DNA of 64,000 nucleotides from Plumapathes pennacea (lineage: Eukaryota > Cnidaria > Anthozoa > Antipatharia > Myriopathidae): assembly GCA_964036295.1 (NCBI GenBank), contig OZ038470.1, forward strand, positions 14,947,578-15,011,577, in the 5' to 3' direction. The position numbers were made by a program, and so were the translations under genes. How positions within the stretch are numbered: position 1 is the first letter of the stretch; every line of letters begins with the position of its first letter. Positions 1 to 11,700 of the stretch are shown in pieces. The notes beneath the pieces were generated by a model. The model was not told the DNA's origin. It worked only from the letters and a program-made list of their open reading frames with translations, and searched no databases.

Positions 1-55
1 CAGACCGTGAGCTCAGCTTGCGTTGCCTGCAGTACCCAAGGGATACACAGCAATT

Positions 56-3000
56 ATGAAGCTTTTCATAGCGTCAATGCTGCTTCTTGCAGCTTGCGTG
101 GCCTCTGCACCCTTCGAAGGTAACACAAACTGTTTAAGCAAAAATACCGTAGTAATTTTTTAACTATCAAGTGAAATCTGAAGGTGTGACCTCTAAAATG
201 AAAGCTCTCAATGTGTGCATTCTGATAGCAGTGTCCTAAGTGAAACCTAAAACTATGACCACTAAAATTACATTGGCGTTGGTGCTAAACAAAGTTCTCG
301 TAGCACCGAGGATTGAAACATGTTACGTCTTGAGTTAGTTTGGTTAAAAAGGTTTTCTGACACTATATTTTCTTTCTGGTAATTTATACAGAGGAGACAG
401 AGAACCAGCTTGAAGACCCGTCCGGTAAGTCTTTCATGCATTACATGTATTTTTGGGAAAAGTCACCTCTGTAACTAGTAGAGCTAAAAAACAAAATAGA
501 AAAAACGAACAACACAAACGAAAAAGAAAGACAACTGAAAGTGCAGATGTTAGGATCCTTGTGAAAGAAACCTCTTTTTTGCTACGTACAGTTTCGTGCC
601 GAAGTAGAGCTCATATTTAGCTCTCAAGGTATTTCGGCAACGAAGAAACTAAGATGATTTGTTTGCTCGCAGGAAAATGGGGATGGGGACGAGGATGGGG
701 ACATCATCGCGGTCACTACGGGCATCACGGACACTACAGGCATCATGGCTGGGGTCACGGCTGGCGTCATGGCAAATACTGTAAGTATCCATACTTTTTT
801 ATCCTTTCACTCCTAAGCTTAAAATACAAATTCTCCTAATCATTCAAGAAAAAATGTATGATTGGTATGTAAGAATTGATATGCGAATCAGCTTTCGTCT
901 TATTGAACAATAGGCTGCAAATTCTCCTCTCTATATCACATCGCTGGCGAGAAATTAAAGGAGAAAATTGAAGTTGATCACTCAAGTGTGAAAGTTTTTT
1001 ATTTTTTTATTTTATTTTGCAGATGACAGCCCCGAACAAGGTAACACAGCAAAAGAGACGACGCAGTAACATAGTTGCAGTTACATTCGCAAATAAGTGA
1101 CAAGGAGAACACAACTGTTCAGAGGCCTAAACATTTCAAAGATGAGATGTTATATTTATGTTTGTTCTCTTCTAAGTTTCCGTGTAGAACATTCTAAAAT
1201 CGAACCTAAATAACTAAAGTGATAACGATCGTCTAAAGTAATTAGATAACTCTATTTTGATATTCTTTCTTTCTTTTTCAGAGGAGGAACTCGAAGACCC
1301 CAGTGGTAGGTTATGTATTAATTTATATATTTTTTACATAAAGTACAGATTCCTATGTCTGTATAAAGGAGACTCAATTTTGTGGATTTCATGTTAAAAA
1401 ATACCCTGACGCCTGTTTTATTCATTAGGAAAATGGGGATGGGGAGGATGGAGACATCACCGCGGACACCACGGGCATCACGGACACTACAAGCATCATG
1501 GCTGGGGTCATGGTTGGGGTCACGGCTGGCGTCATGGCAAATACTGTAAGATATCCATAATGTTTAACCCTTTCACTCCTAAGCTTAAAATACAAATTCT
1601 CCTAATCATTCAAGAAAAGAAGGTACGAGTGATAAAGTGAGAATTGACAGACGAATCAGACCTCTTCTGATTGAACTATCAAGCAACAAATTCTCCACAC
1701 TGTATCACATATCTCTGGTGAGAAATTGAAGGAGAAAATTGAAGTTGATCACTCTCAGGAGTGAAAGGCTTAAGCCCCGTTTTGCATGACTTATAAATCT
1801 TCTTACTGTGCCAGTAAAATCAAACATCTCACGATCAACTTCTCTAAATTTTGTGAAAGTTAATATAGAGTATATCCGTTGCTCAAAACGTGCACGGGAA
1901 GATAGTTCTTTTTTTCTTTTTTTTTTTTTCGATTGTGAGTTTTCTATCCACTTTTATTTATTTGTTTTTTTTCATTTTGCAGATGACAGCCCCGAACAAG
2001 GTAAAACAGCGAAAGAGACGACTCAGTAACAAACATATAGTTACATTCGCAAATAAGTGACACGGAGAACACAACTGTTCAATGGCCTAAACATTTCAAA
2101 GATGAGATGTTATATTTATATTTTTCTTTTCTAAATGTTGTGTGTAGAACATTCTGAAATCAAACTTAAATACTTAAAGTGATAACGATCGTCCATAGTA
2201 ATTAAATAACTCTATTTTAATATTCTTTCTTTCTTTTTTTCAGAGGAGGAAGTCGCGCAACTTGAAGACCCCAGTGGTGAGTTATATATGTATATATTTG
2301 TTTTACATAAAGTACAGATTCCTAGATGACCTATTGGTCACAGGTGCACAAAACAACACCATTGTGGTATATATTGTCAGCAGTGAAACAAATAAATGTC
2401 TTATTAGGAAAATGGGGATGGGGAGGATGGAGACATCACCGCGGACACTACGGGCATCACGGACACCACGGGCATCACGGACACTACAGGCATCATGGCT
2501 GGGGTCACGGCTGGCGTCATGGCAAATACTGTAAGTATCCATACTTTTTTACCCTTTCACTCCTAAGCTTAAAATACAAATTCTTCTAATCATTCCAGAA
2601 AAAAACATGTATAAATGTTATAGTGAGAATTGATAGGCGAATCAGCTTTCGTCTCATTGAACTATCAAGCAGCAAATTCTCCACACTGTATCACGAATCT
2701 TTGGTGAGAAACTGAAGGAGAAAATTGAAGTTGATCATTCTCAGGAGTGAAAGGCTTAAGCCCCGTTTTGCATGACATATAAGTCTTCTTACTGTGCCAG
2801 TAAGATCAAACATCTCACGATCAACTTCTCTAAATTTTGTGAAAGTTAATATAGAGTATCCATTGCTCAAAACGTGCACGGGAAGACTTTTTTCATTGTG
2901 AGTTTTTCATCCATTTTTATTTATTTATTTATTTATTTTTTTTTCATTTTGCAGATGACAGCCCCGAACAAGGTAAAACAGCGAAAGAGACGACGCAGTA

Positions 3001-5328
3001 ACAAACATATAGTTACATTCGCAAATAAGTGACACGGAGAACACAACTGTTCAATGGCCTAAACATTTCAAAGATGAGATGTTATGTCTATATTTGTTCT
3101 TTGCCTATTTTTTGTGTAAAATCTTCTGAAATCGAACTTAAAAAATTAAAGTGATAACGATCGCCTAAAATAATTAAATCACTCTATTTTGATATTATTT
3201 CTTTCGTTTTCAGAGGAGGAACTAGAGCAACTTGAAGACCCTAGTGGTAAGTTATATATGTATATATTTTTTCACATAAAGTACAGATTCCAGTGTCTAT
3301 ATAAAGGAGACTGTTTTTGTGGATTTCATGTTGAAAATACCCGGAACCTGTTCGCTCTCGGTTTCCCTCGACGATATTCCACAGCACTTGTTTAAATATT
3401 CAACGGTAAGATAAATAAGGTAAATGATAATCGTTTGCTCAATAGGAAAGTGGGGATGGGGATGGGGACGAGGATGGGGACATGGACACCATCGTGGACA
3501 TTATGGACACCACGGACATCACGGTTGGCGTCACGGTTGGCGTCACGGCAAACACTACTGTAAGTGTCCAGAAGCCGTATTCACCAAACTTGCGTACGAA
3601 CAAAAATGTTGGTAAGTATGACTTATGCATCAGAACATTGACTTACGCATATTACCTTGAGCGAGATAGTATGCGTAAGTCGAACTTACGATGCGTAAGT
3701 CATACTTACGAACATTTTTGTTTGTACACAAGTTTGGTGAATACGACCCCAGATTTACCAAATGCCGCTCTGTATGCCAAACATTCCTTCTTATAGGATC
3801 GGCAAATAGCGCAATATTGGTCCATGTCTTTTGCACTATTACTCGAGAGAGAATTTAAAGGGGTCGTTACAAAATAAGACGCAAAATATCTATTTAAAAT
3901 AATCCGAACGTTATTGGAGACACTCCCATGTTATTAAAGTGATACAGTGTTAATATGTGGCGGGTAATAGCTCATTACATAAGCTCCCTCGATGAGCTTT
4001 AGCTCCTGGAGCAAATGTAACGCTCAAATATTGTTTAAATAAAAAAATAAATAAACAAATAACAATATGTGGCGGGTAAGCGATATAAAGGTACAAAACA
4101 CCGTGTGCCTTTGAAAGGAATAGACAACGTGTTTGTCCTTCTTTTATTCTCCTGGTACCCTATCCTAATAACAACTTCACTGCGTACACTTCTGTTTTGA
4201 TATAGAATCAATCAACATTGCTTCTGAAGTTTCTTTGCGATATTTTTTGTTATGTAACGATTTACGACGTACTGATTATCTGTCATTGTTTGTCTCCTGC
4301 AGATGACAGCCCTGAACAAGGTGAGATAATGGGTCCGAAGCGTAGAGCCTGTTGGTAGATAAAAAACAGAGACAGTAGTAACTGTCAATGGATGGCTGTA
4401 TTTTCTATCACCACACAACTACCAGACGCGTTTGTTTTCTCTTCTGCTTGAAATCGAGTGTGTATAAATAAATGCGTAGTTAATTCGTTGTTTATTTCCA
4501 AAGGCACATAAACTATATTTTACACATTTTATTACTGAATAAAAACAAAGAGTGCCTTCTTTAAATGAGAATTATATAATTTAAACCAAATAGGAGAACA
4601 AGGTGTTTGTGTGACTATATTCGATTTATGCGCTTTTTTCTCCTTTTTTCTCACGTGGCGATCTTAGGAGAGACAATGGAGCAGCTCGAAGACCCCGGTT
4701 GTAAGTCTATCATCCATTTTATCTACACCAATATAGCATAATATAAAGAGGTTATTACACGGGAAGGAGTGCAATACGGCGGAGTATTTTTACGAGTCGG
4801 TTTTATTTTTTCGAGCCTGCTTCAGGCGAGAAAAAATAAAACTGACGAGTAAAAATACAGCCGTATTGCACGACTTTTCGTGTAATAAATTGTTTATTAT
4901 ACGACAAACGAAGCAGGGCAACCGTTCTCGCCGCGCGCAAAATGGAACAAAAAATGACGCGTTTGTAAACTTTGCTTGCGAAAATTGATCACGTAAGCTA
5001 ATAAACCAGTTGATCTGGTTCCTGACGAGTGCAATACACTCCCACATTTGCACTCGTTTTGGCCCGTATTTGCACTCGAAAATATGAAGTCGTGTAATAT
5101 AATATTTTACTGCATTTGTTTACTATTGTCAAGGACATGAGATTTTATTGTTTTCACTAAATAGCAAAATGGAGCTGGAGTTGGGGACACCGTGGGGGTC
5201 ACTGGGGATACCATTACGGATACCGTCATGGACATGGACATGGACATGGATATGGACATGGACATAAACACCGCGGACATGGACATAAACACCGCGGACA
5301 TGGCTGGCGTCGTGGACATTACTATTAG
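56..5328 (+). CDS. Secreted Gly/His/Trp-rich modular protein (gene 1), 15 coding exons
   Basis: Predicted protein of about 305 residues. Coding exons: 56-119, 392-424, 673-780, 1023-1040, 1282-1305, 1429-1545, 1983-2000, 2244-2276, 2408-2530, 2955-2972, 3214-3246, 3446-3559, 4303-4320, 4668-4700, 5165-5328. All junctions are GT/AG and all introns are phase 1, so each internal exon can be duplicated without breaking frame. Exon 1 encodes a clear signal peptide (MKLFIASMLLLAACVASA). A cassette then repeats four times: an acidic exon (EE..LEDPSG type), a Gly/His/Trp/Arg exon (starting GKWGWG, ending GKY or KHY) and an 18-nt microexon (YDSPEQ). A fifth acidic exon leads to a long final module rich in GHGHGH and KHRGHG. 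The stop is TAG at 5326-5328. If the GTATGT at 5328 is used as a donor, the junction with the exon at 5771 makes TAA at the same place. There is no cysteine after the signal peptide. I do not recognise a named family; a metal-binding, antimicrobial or extracellular-matrix role is possible but unproven. Confidence 0.82.
3572..3750. mobile_element. Palindromic MITE-like element in a gene 1 intron
   Basis: A near-complete inverted repeat of about 75 bp per arm. The left arm begins GTATTCACCAAACTTG and the right arm ends CAAGTTTGGTGAATAC. The arms also share the motifs GTAAGTATGACTTA and GACTTACGCAT. There is no coding capacity. It lies just inside the donor end of the intron after the exon at 3446-3559. 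Confidence 0.7.
3952..4079 (+). mobile_element. Short retroposed element (SINE-like) with 16-bp target duplications
   Basis: An insert of about 96 bp (3968-4063) lies between perfect 16-bp direct repeats AATATGTGGCGGGTAA (3952-3967 and 4064-4079). The insert ends in an A-rich tail of AAATA/AAATAA units. Long target duplications plus an A-rich 3' end are the marks of LINE-driven retroposition. The insert has no coding capacity and could be a SINE or a 5'-truncated LINE end. It lies in the last intron of the fourth cassette of gene 1. Confidence 0.75.
4752..5105. mobile_element. Foldback element in the last coding intron of gene 1
   Basis: Positions 4752-4888 form an imperfect palindrome. The left arm starts TTATTACACGGGAAGGAGTG and the right arm ends CACGACTTTTCGTGTAATAA, with a loop near 4818. 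A further stretch to about 5105, with TTTGCACTCG repeats and ending GTCGTGTAATATAA, looks like a second terminal part of the same element. No protein is encoded. Confidence 0.6.
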
Positions 5329-5433
5329 TATGTAGACATTTATTTCTTTTACCCCACCTATTTTTTTGCATTATAGCAGCAGTTAATGTTACAGTGAAAA
5401 GGAAGTGTTGTTACATGAAAAATGGGGCTGTTT

Positions 5434-5645
5434 TAAGCTGGTGTTACACTGGTCGATTTGCAACGCCGATTTACTCCAAATTCACGCAACGGTGTTGCAA
5501 GCTTTTGAATCGCTTTCAAAAACTTGCAACGCGTTGCAGCACTGTAAACATCGCGAAAAATCGTTCGCAATGGGGTGTTACACCTGAACAATTTTTAGCG
5601 TAACATCGTATCGTTGCAAATCGACCAGTGTAACACCACCTTTAG
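5434..5645. mobile_element. MITE with terminal inverted repeats in gene 1 3' region
   Basis: The left end GGTGTTACACTGGTCGATTT is matched in reverse by AAATCGACCAGTGTAACACC at the right end, about 200 bp apart. The interior has smaller inverted motifs around GTTGCAA and GCAACG. It sits in the probable 3' UTR intron of gene 1. The short reading frames inside it are chance. Confidence 0.75.
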
Positions 5646-5910
5646 GTAAACGGCACGTTTAAGGTTTTGCATAAGAATTTTAGGAGAGCATGATAAGCTT
5701 TATTTTGGCCTATGCTTTGAATCAAGTTGTAACTTTATTTAATTTTGATTTTCTTTATTTAATTTTGTAGAGTTGCCTAGGATCTGACATCAAAGAACCA
5801 AGGAAAAAGACTGGACATCGGCTGGATTAACGCACATTGAAAGTGCACTTTTGTTGTGGATTAAATTGCAACTGTGTCTATAAACATGTTATGAGTGAAA
5901 ATGTCGCGCA

Positions 5911-5916
5911 AATAAA
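5911..5916 (+). terminator. Poly(A) signal of gene 1
   Basis: AATAAA follows a probable 3' UTR exon that begins after the acceptor TTTTGTAG at about 5771. A GT/T-rich stretch (GTGTTTTCTCTTGTTTACTC) follows directly, as expected for a cleavage site. Confidence 0.6.
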
Positions 5917-6238
5917 GTGTTTTCTCTTGTTTACTCTAGCCTGGTCTCAATATTGCAATTATTATATCCCAATAACCCAATCAAACTGTACAATTTTGAG
6001 TTACCCTTCTCCAGAATAGAAATGTGAAATTAAGAGTGCAGAAATTTGAAATTAAAAATTGCCGACAGCGGGCGCGCGTATTTGCGAAGCCAAACAAAAC
6101 AAAAGGGCGTGTTTTCTTTCCTCAGGACGATTCCAATTCTGTTTGCAAGAAAACAAAGTTCTTGAGAGACACTTTTGAATTGTAACGATATTGAAAAAAA
6201 ATTGCGCGACGTAAATTATTGTATACATGTTATTAACA

Positions 6239-6402
6239 AGTAATCACATGATTTCTCGTGCAATTTTGGAATAAATAAGCACTCGTAAATTTTTCAAAGA
6301 CCACAAATTGCACTCGCGCGGCGCTCGTGCAATTTTGTGGTCTTTGAAAAATTTACTCCTGCTAATTTATTCCAAATTGCACTCAAAATCATGCGATTAC
6401 CT
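6239..6402. mobile_element. Palindromic MITE-like element between genes 1 and 2
   Basis: The left arm AGTAATCACATGATTTCTCG and the right arm ending AATCATGCGATTACCT are inverted copies. The inner arms also pair (AATTTTTCAAAGACCACAAA against TTTGTGGTCTTTGAAAAATT) around a GC-rich centre, GCGCGGCGCTCG. No coding capacity. Confidence 0.7.
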
Positions 6403-6899
6403 ATACATATAGATATCGTTAAGTAATTGGCGTTAAGCTGTTGTGGTTTCCCCTCCTCTTTTATTACTTCTGTTTCCTTCTTTCTATATTTATATGTTAC
6501 AGGCGAAGCTAAACAATTTATATATAAGTTGTAAATACATAGAATAGAATAGCATAATTAAGCTTGTAACAACTGCCCCTGGTCATTACATTTGCAAAAA
6601 GCTCTAGTGTAAGATGTTTATTAGGCTATTCTTGGATTATGTCTAAACTTCTATAGCATTCTTACACCTGAAAACGAAAGTTTAGCTAACAACACAGCAA
6701 CCGAAAGGTTTTGAACGGAACAAGAATTTGATTTAGTCTTTGATGATCAACTCTGCAGTTGTTGGTCACGTTTATTCCTGAAAAAACAATAATTGTTGTC
6801 TAAAACTTCTTGCTGTCTTTAACGCTTCTCAGCTTCGTAACGCATAGTATTAAAGAATGAAAGACAAAAACGTTCATATATCTTTCCCTTGTTTTAATG

Positions 6900-7160
6900 A
6901 ATATTTTTGGTAACACTGCACTATAAAGTACATAAGTACTTAGGCTTAACTTTCATTGCTTTCTTGCTTATAGTTTTCTGACCATTTTACGCCATCCCAT
7001 TAAAGTGTAAGGGAGTTAAAGAAATGGGCAGTGTAATCTATGTTATCCTGTATATCCTTTACAGATACTGCAATTCCAGATTCTAAACAATGGGTATAAA
7101 ACTCCAAAACATGTTTTTCTGACACTGCCTCATGTTTTCACGGTGCTCTAAAGTGACTTT
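6900..7160. repeat. Diverged direct repeat, copy 1
   Basis: This stretch resembles 7935-8240 in the same order and orientation: a CACT/ATAAAGT block, TTTTCTGACCATTTTACGC, an AGTGTAATCT block, a TTTACAGATA block, AAACATGTTTTT and CACGGTGCTCTAAAGTGACT. The two copies are diverged by substitutions and indels. No reading frame is shared, so it is a non-coding segmental duplication or an old non-autonomous element. The rest of 5.95-8.64 kb holds the elements listed separately and no gene that I can support. Confidence 0.6.
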
Positions 7161-7783
7161 ACACTTTAGTTTAGTATCGGGTAGTATATTAGGGTATACA
7201 CTTTAGTTTAGTATCGAAAGAAATATCCTGTGACTGTCGTCCTAAGGACAGGGAGGGTGTTTCAAAATACGATCCTGAGAGACTTTTACGTGCAAGCTTT
7301 CTTTACGATCAGCAAACCAACTTGCTTTTGACCAATAGCAAGGTTGCTTCTGTTGTTTATGGTTGGCAGGTCGTTTCGTTCAGATCCCGCAGAAAATCCT
7401 CAAACTTGCTTTGATTCACACTGATCTTTTCTCGTCAGGTTGCTGTTTTGTCAAAATACCATCAAGTGTTGGTCTTCGTTTTAGGATAGAAACAATATCC
7501 TCTTATCTCTTCCAGCTTTTCCCTTCAATATTGCTTTGGGAACATTAAGGCGACACACCGATAAATATCCTAAAATGTAGATTAAAACTTTACTGCAGTC
7601 GTCTTACTTACTTCGCCCCTGAAACGATTTTATAAGCCAATTTTAAATTTCTTGTATTTTGTCAAAAGGCACAGAACTGAATATAAGGCCTTCTGCTTAA
7701 GGAAGGCGCGTGCGGAACATTTAAAAAAATTGACACATTATCAAAATTCATAATGCTGTGTATATTCTGAGGCAGGTTTGATA

Positions 7784-7905
7784 GGGCCTGGTTCAGATGC
7801 CGCTCCTCACATGCACCGAGCCTAATTCAAATCGGCTGAAATAATGTATTTTGCTCATTTGCATTTGGTTCTGCTCATGTGAGGAGCGGCGTCTGAACCG
7901 CTCCC
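7784..7905. mobile_element. Small MITE with TA target duplication
   Basis: The left end is GGGCCTGGTTCAGATGCCGC. The right end GCGGCGTCTGAACCGCTCCC is its imperfect inverted copy, with the inner arms CTCCTCACATG and CATGTGAGGAG also pairing. The element of about 122 bp is flanked by TA on both sides. Length, ends and TA duplication suit a Tc1/mariner-type or similar non-autonomous DNA element. Confidence 0.7.
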
Positions 7906-7934
7906 TAGAGTAACATGGGCATTAAGTAATAGGG

Positions 7935-8240
7935 AAAGACTTCTTAACACTGCACCTATAAAGTGCAAAAATCATAATAAATAGGTTTAACTATCATTAA
8001 CTCGTTTTCTGTTATTTTTCTGACCATTTTACGCATTCCTGCTACATTATAAGGATGAAACTAAAGCAAATTTACAGTGTAATCTGCTTTATTCTATTTT
8101 CACTTTTCTTGTTTACAGATATATGTGATTGTAGTTCCAAATAGAGGGTTAAAACTCCTAAACATGTTTTTTTTTTTCTTCAACTGCATTATGTTTCCAG
8201 ACGTACTGTATTTTCCCACGGTGCTCTAAAGTGACTCTAC
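7935..8240. repeat. Diverged direct repeat, copy 2
   Basis: Partner of 6900-7160, sharing TTTTTCTGACCATTTTACGC, CAGTGTAATCTG, AAACATGTTTTT and CACGGTGCTCTAAAGTGACT in the same order. It lies about 0.4 kb upstream of the gene 2 promoter, so a regulatory role is conceivable but not shown. Confidence 0.6.
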
Positions 8241-8650
8241 AACTCACAAGGGCGCACTTTAGCATCGAACAGATAGATGATGTAAGACAGTGTCATAACT
8301 GAAAAAATAAAACACCGTAAAATACATATTAGTCTGTGCTGAAGGAACTCCCTTCGATACTCAAGATTTAATTGCTTCTTGTAGTTATTGAAAGGGATAA
8401 ACTGAGTTAAATGGAGCTTTTTCACGGCCAAGGCAAAGGGAGGAATTGCCAATCACCTTTTTTGAGAGTTTCCAGGTGGCAAGATACGTACGGCACGGGG
8501 TGATACTGGACTGTTTTAAACGCTAATTTTACTTTCTGACGAATCTCTATTGGTTGTTTTGCGAACATGACACTCAATATGAAATCCTGATTAGTTTAAT
8601 CTAATCTTAAAGTCTGTCACTGGAGATCTCTCAAGTGATCCGGTGCTCAA

Positions 8651-8657
8651 ATAAAAG
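8651..8657 (+). promoter_or_regulatory. TATA-like box of gene 2
   Basis: ATAAAAG stands 47 bp upstream of the start codon at 8704. A transcription start about 30 bp downstream would give a 5' UTR of roughly 20 bases. Confidence 0.45.
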
Positions 8658-8703
8658 GGATCGCGATACATGGTGTGCACTTGAACATTATATCTAAGGC
8701 AGC

Positions 8704-11700
8704 ATGAATCTCCTGGTGTTTGGCTTACTGCTTCTGGTCGGGTTCTCTAGGGCCTTTCCTTTTCAAGAGGATTCTGCATTTCAAAGTAAATAACTATTTT
8801 GAGGTTAACTTGATATATTGTAATTTTAAGTCAGCGTTTTCTATTATTTTCACAATTTTGGTGAATTAGGATAGTCTTCTCTCCTCAGGTTTGTCGTTTT
8901 TCTTTCATTTTAAATCAGAAGTTACCAATTTATTTATTTGGTGTTCTATTTTTCGAAAGTTGAGGACGATGAAGACGATGATCCGATAGAAAACGACATT
9001 GATGCGGGTGAGTTTCTAGTTCTATGCGATGCTATACTACCAGGCACCTTTAGTTATCTAAGCCCTAAAGCTCTAGGAAATGTATTTTTGTGTTGAATGA
9101 ATACCTTCACCAGAAACACGACCATTGCTTAATCCAAAAAATAAAAATAGAGTGTTGAAATAAAATTGACCAAAATTATCTGCTAGCATATCTAACCGAT
9201 GTTGAAAGTTGTTTGTCCGACGTTTTACTTGGAATTGCTAACACTAAACATCTCTCATTTTGGTTTAGGTGCATACGTTGGGCGTAGCATTTACTCATTG
9301 AGTCCCTTTTTCAATTTGTACCCAAAACACCAAAATATTCTTAATGTTAAAGAACTCTAAAGTGTCCTCTAAATCAAGTGTCGTAAAGGTACGCAGTTAT
9401 CTTGAGATGAAGGCGTAATTATTCTTGGAATGTAAAGCGGATATTATAGGGTAACTTTCCCCATTGTGTGAATTTTTTTTGCATTCGTTTCTAAACTTTA
9501 GTTTATGTCGGTAGAAGTAAAAGGTGAATTTGAAATCCTCGTTGGTTTACTAAAACAAAACTTTTTGAACGCACAAAGTAAAACTGACAGAGATGTTCTC
9601 TAACGATATGATGCAGCTGGTATGCATATACACACGCACTTTTATCATTGTATGTTGGTACCAGAATACTGTAATGGCAATAGCGCCTTCTCTCCAAAAA
9701 TTTTCTTCCCCAAGAATAGTCAGAAAATTTTATTGTGAATTTTTAGGGTGGAATTGAGGTAATTTCATGTGATAGTAATATACCTGATATTACTCCCACT
9801 TTCGCGTTGGAATATGGGACTGTTTCTTGTTGTGCAGAGTGATGTGGGCTGCATCTTATAGTTGTTACTACGTATTTGCCTAACTTTCTCTTGTCTAAAA
9901 CTGCCAAAACAAGAACGTCTTTTATGTATTCATCGCTGTAAATAATAAAGCATTATGTCTTAAAATAAAACAAGTCTTTGTAAGGAATATGCGACCCACC
10001 CACTCTAAAATATCACAATATTGGATTACGTTAATGAAGGTGGTGATAAGATCAGAAAGACACTGTGGAAATGCCAAATTTGAGGTGTGAAGCAAGTGAA
10101 AATATGAAGGCGGCCTTTTTTATGCTATAAACATTAAGAATGTCATGATCAAAAAGGTAAATGTTTCTTCCAAAGTCTCTGGATTAATACGATAATCGAG
10201 AGGGGAGACTAAAAAACTACACAAATATTTGGCCTTGGTACTGTACAGTATTTCCACATTTAATCAGCCTTTTAATTGCTGAACATGGAAAAACAAAAGG
10301 GCGCGTATGTTATGCAGTTCTGATATACACATACAAAATGCTGCCACTACAACTCAAGAAGTTTTGTTTGGGAAAAATGTGTTTGAAGGCAAGGGTTGCA
10401 AAGTTCGTAACAATGATACCATATTCATTCTATTTTAAAGGCATCGATGAAGACCCGCAACACAGACCACTTAGTAAGTATATTGATTGAAGCTACTTGG
10501 TGGTTGGATTACTTCAAAATATTTTAAGAATATATATTTCTATATTTTTTTAAACAGGACTTGGTGCGTCCAGAAGACTGATTAATACTGAACTTAATAA
10601 AGGCCTTGCACGGTTTGGCCTTCTTCAAGGACCACGTGTAGGCCATGCTGGAGGACAAGGGGTTGATCGTAGTGCTAGTCTTGGTAGAGGGCATCGGCAT
10701 GGAGCCGGAGGACATGCTGGTGGTATTGGTGGAAGACATGTTAGTGGACACGGTGGTCATGGTGGAGGACATGCCAGTGGACATGGTGGTATTAGTGTAG
10801 GACATGCTGGTGGTCGTGGTGGTATTGGTGGAGGACATGGTGGGGGACATAGTGGTGTTGGCGGAGGACATGCTGGTGGTCATGGTGGTATTGGCCGGGG
10901 ACATGTTAGTGGACATGGTGGTCATGGTGGTGTTGGTGGAGGACATGGTGGTATTGATAGAGGACATGGTGGTATTGGTTGGGGGAATGTTGGTGGTCCT
11001 GGTGGTGTTGATAGAGGACATGTTGGTGGTCATGGTGGTATTGGTGGGGGACATGGTGGTGTTGGCGGAGGACATGTTGGTGGTCATGGTGGTATTGGTG
11101 GAGGACATGTTGGTGGTCATGGTGGTCATGCTGGAGGACATGTTGGTGGTCATGGTGGTATTGGTGGAGGACCTGTTGGTGGTCATGGTGGTATTGGTGG
11201 AGGACATGGTGGTATTGGTGGAGGGCATGGTGGTGGTCGAGGTGTAGGACATGCCGGTGGTCATGCTGGTCATGCTGGAGGACATGTTGGTGGTCATGGT
11301 GGTGTTGGTGGAGGACATGTTGGTGGTCATGGCGGTGTTGGTAGAGGACATGTTGGTGGTCATGGCGGTGTTGGTGGAGGACATGTTGGTGGTCATGGTG
11401 GTCATGCTGGAGGGCATGTTGGTGGTCATGGTGGTATTGGTGGAGGGCATGTTGGTGGTCATGGTGGTATTGGTGGAGGACATGTTGGTGGTCATGGTGG
11501 TGTTGGTGGAGGACATGGTGGAGGACATGGTGGTGCAGGTGGAGGACATGTTGGTGGAGGACATGGTGGAGCTGGTGGAGGACATGTTGGTGGTCATGGT
11601 GGTGTTGGTGGAGGACATGTTGGTGGAGGACATGGTGGTGCCGGTGGAGGACATGTTGGTGGAGGACATGGTGGAGCTGGTGGAGGACATGTTGGTGGTC

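Larger units (their letters stand above)
392..4320 (+). repeat. Tandem three-exon cassettes inside gene 1
   Basis: Four direct repeats, starting near 392, 1282, 2244 and 3214, each hold acidic exon, His-rich exon and microexon. The first three are about 0.9 to 1 kb long. Their introns are alike as well: a stretch starting CACTCCTAAGCTTAAAATAC follows the His-rich exon at about 809, 1575 and 2558, and a block with AAACATTTCAAAGATGAGATG follows each microexon. Introns this similar point to recent unequal crossing-over rather than exon shuffling. The fourth cassette is longer because a palindromic element and a short retroposed element sit in its second intron. Confidence 0.8.

Noticed and set aside
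5107-5371. Minus-strand frames with Met/Ser or His/Val repeats.
   Set aside because: Antisense of the last His-rich exon of gene 1.
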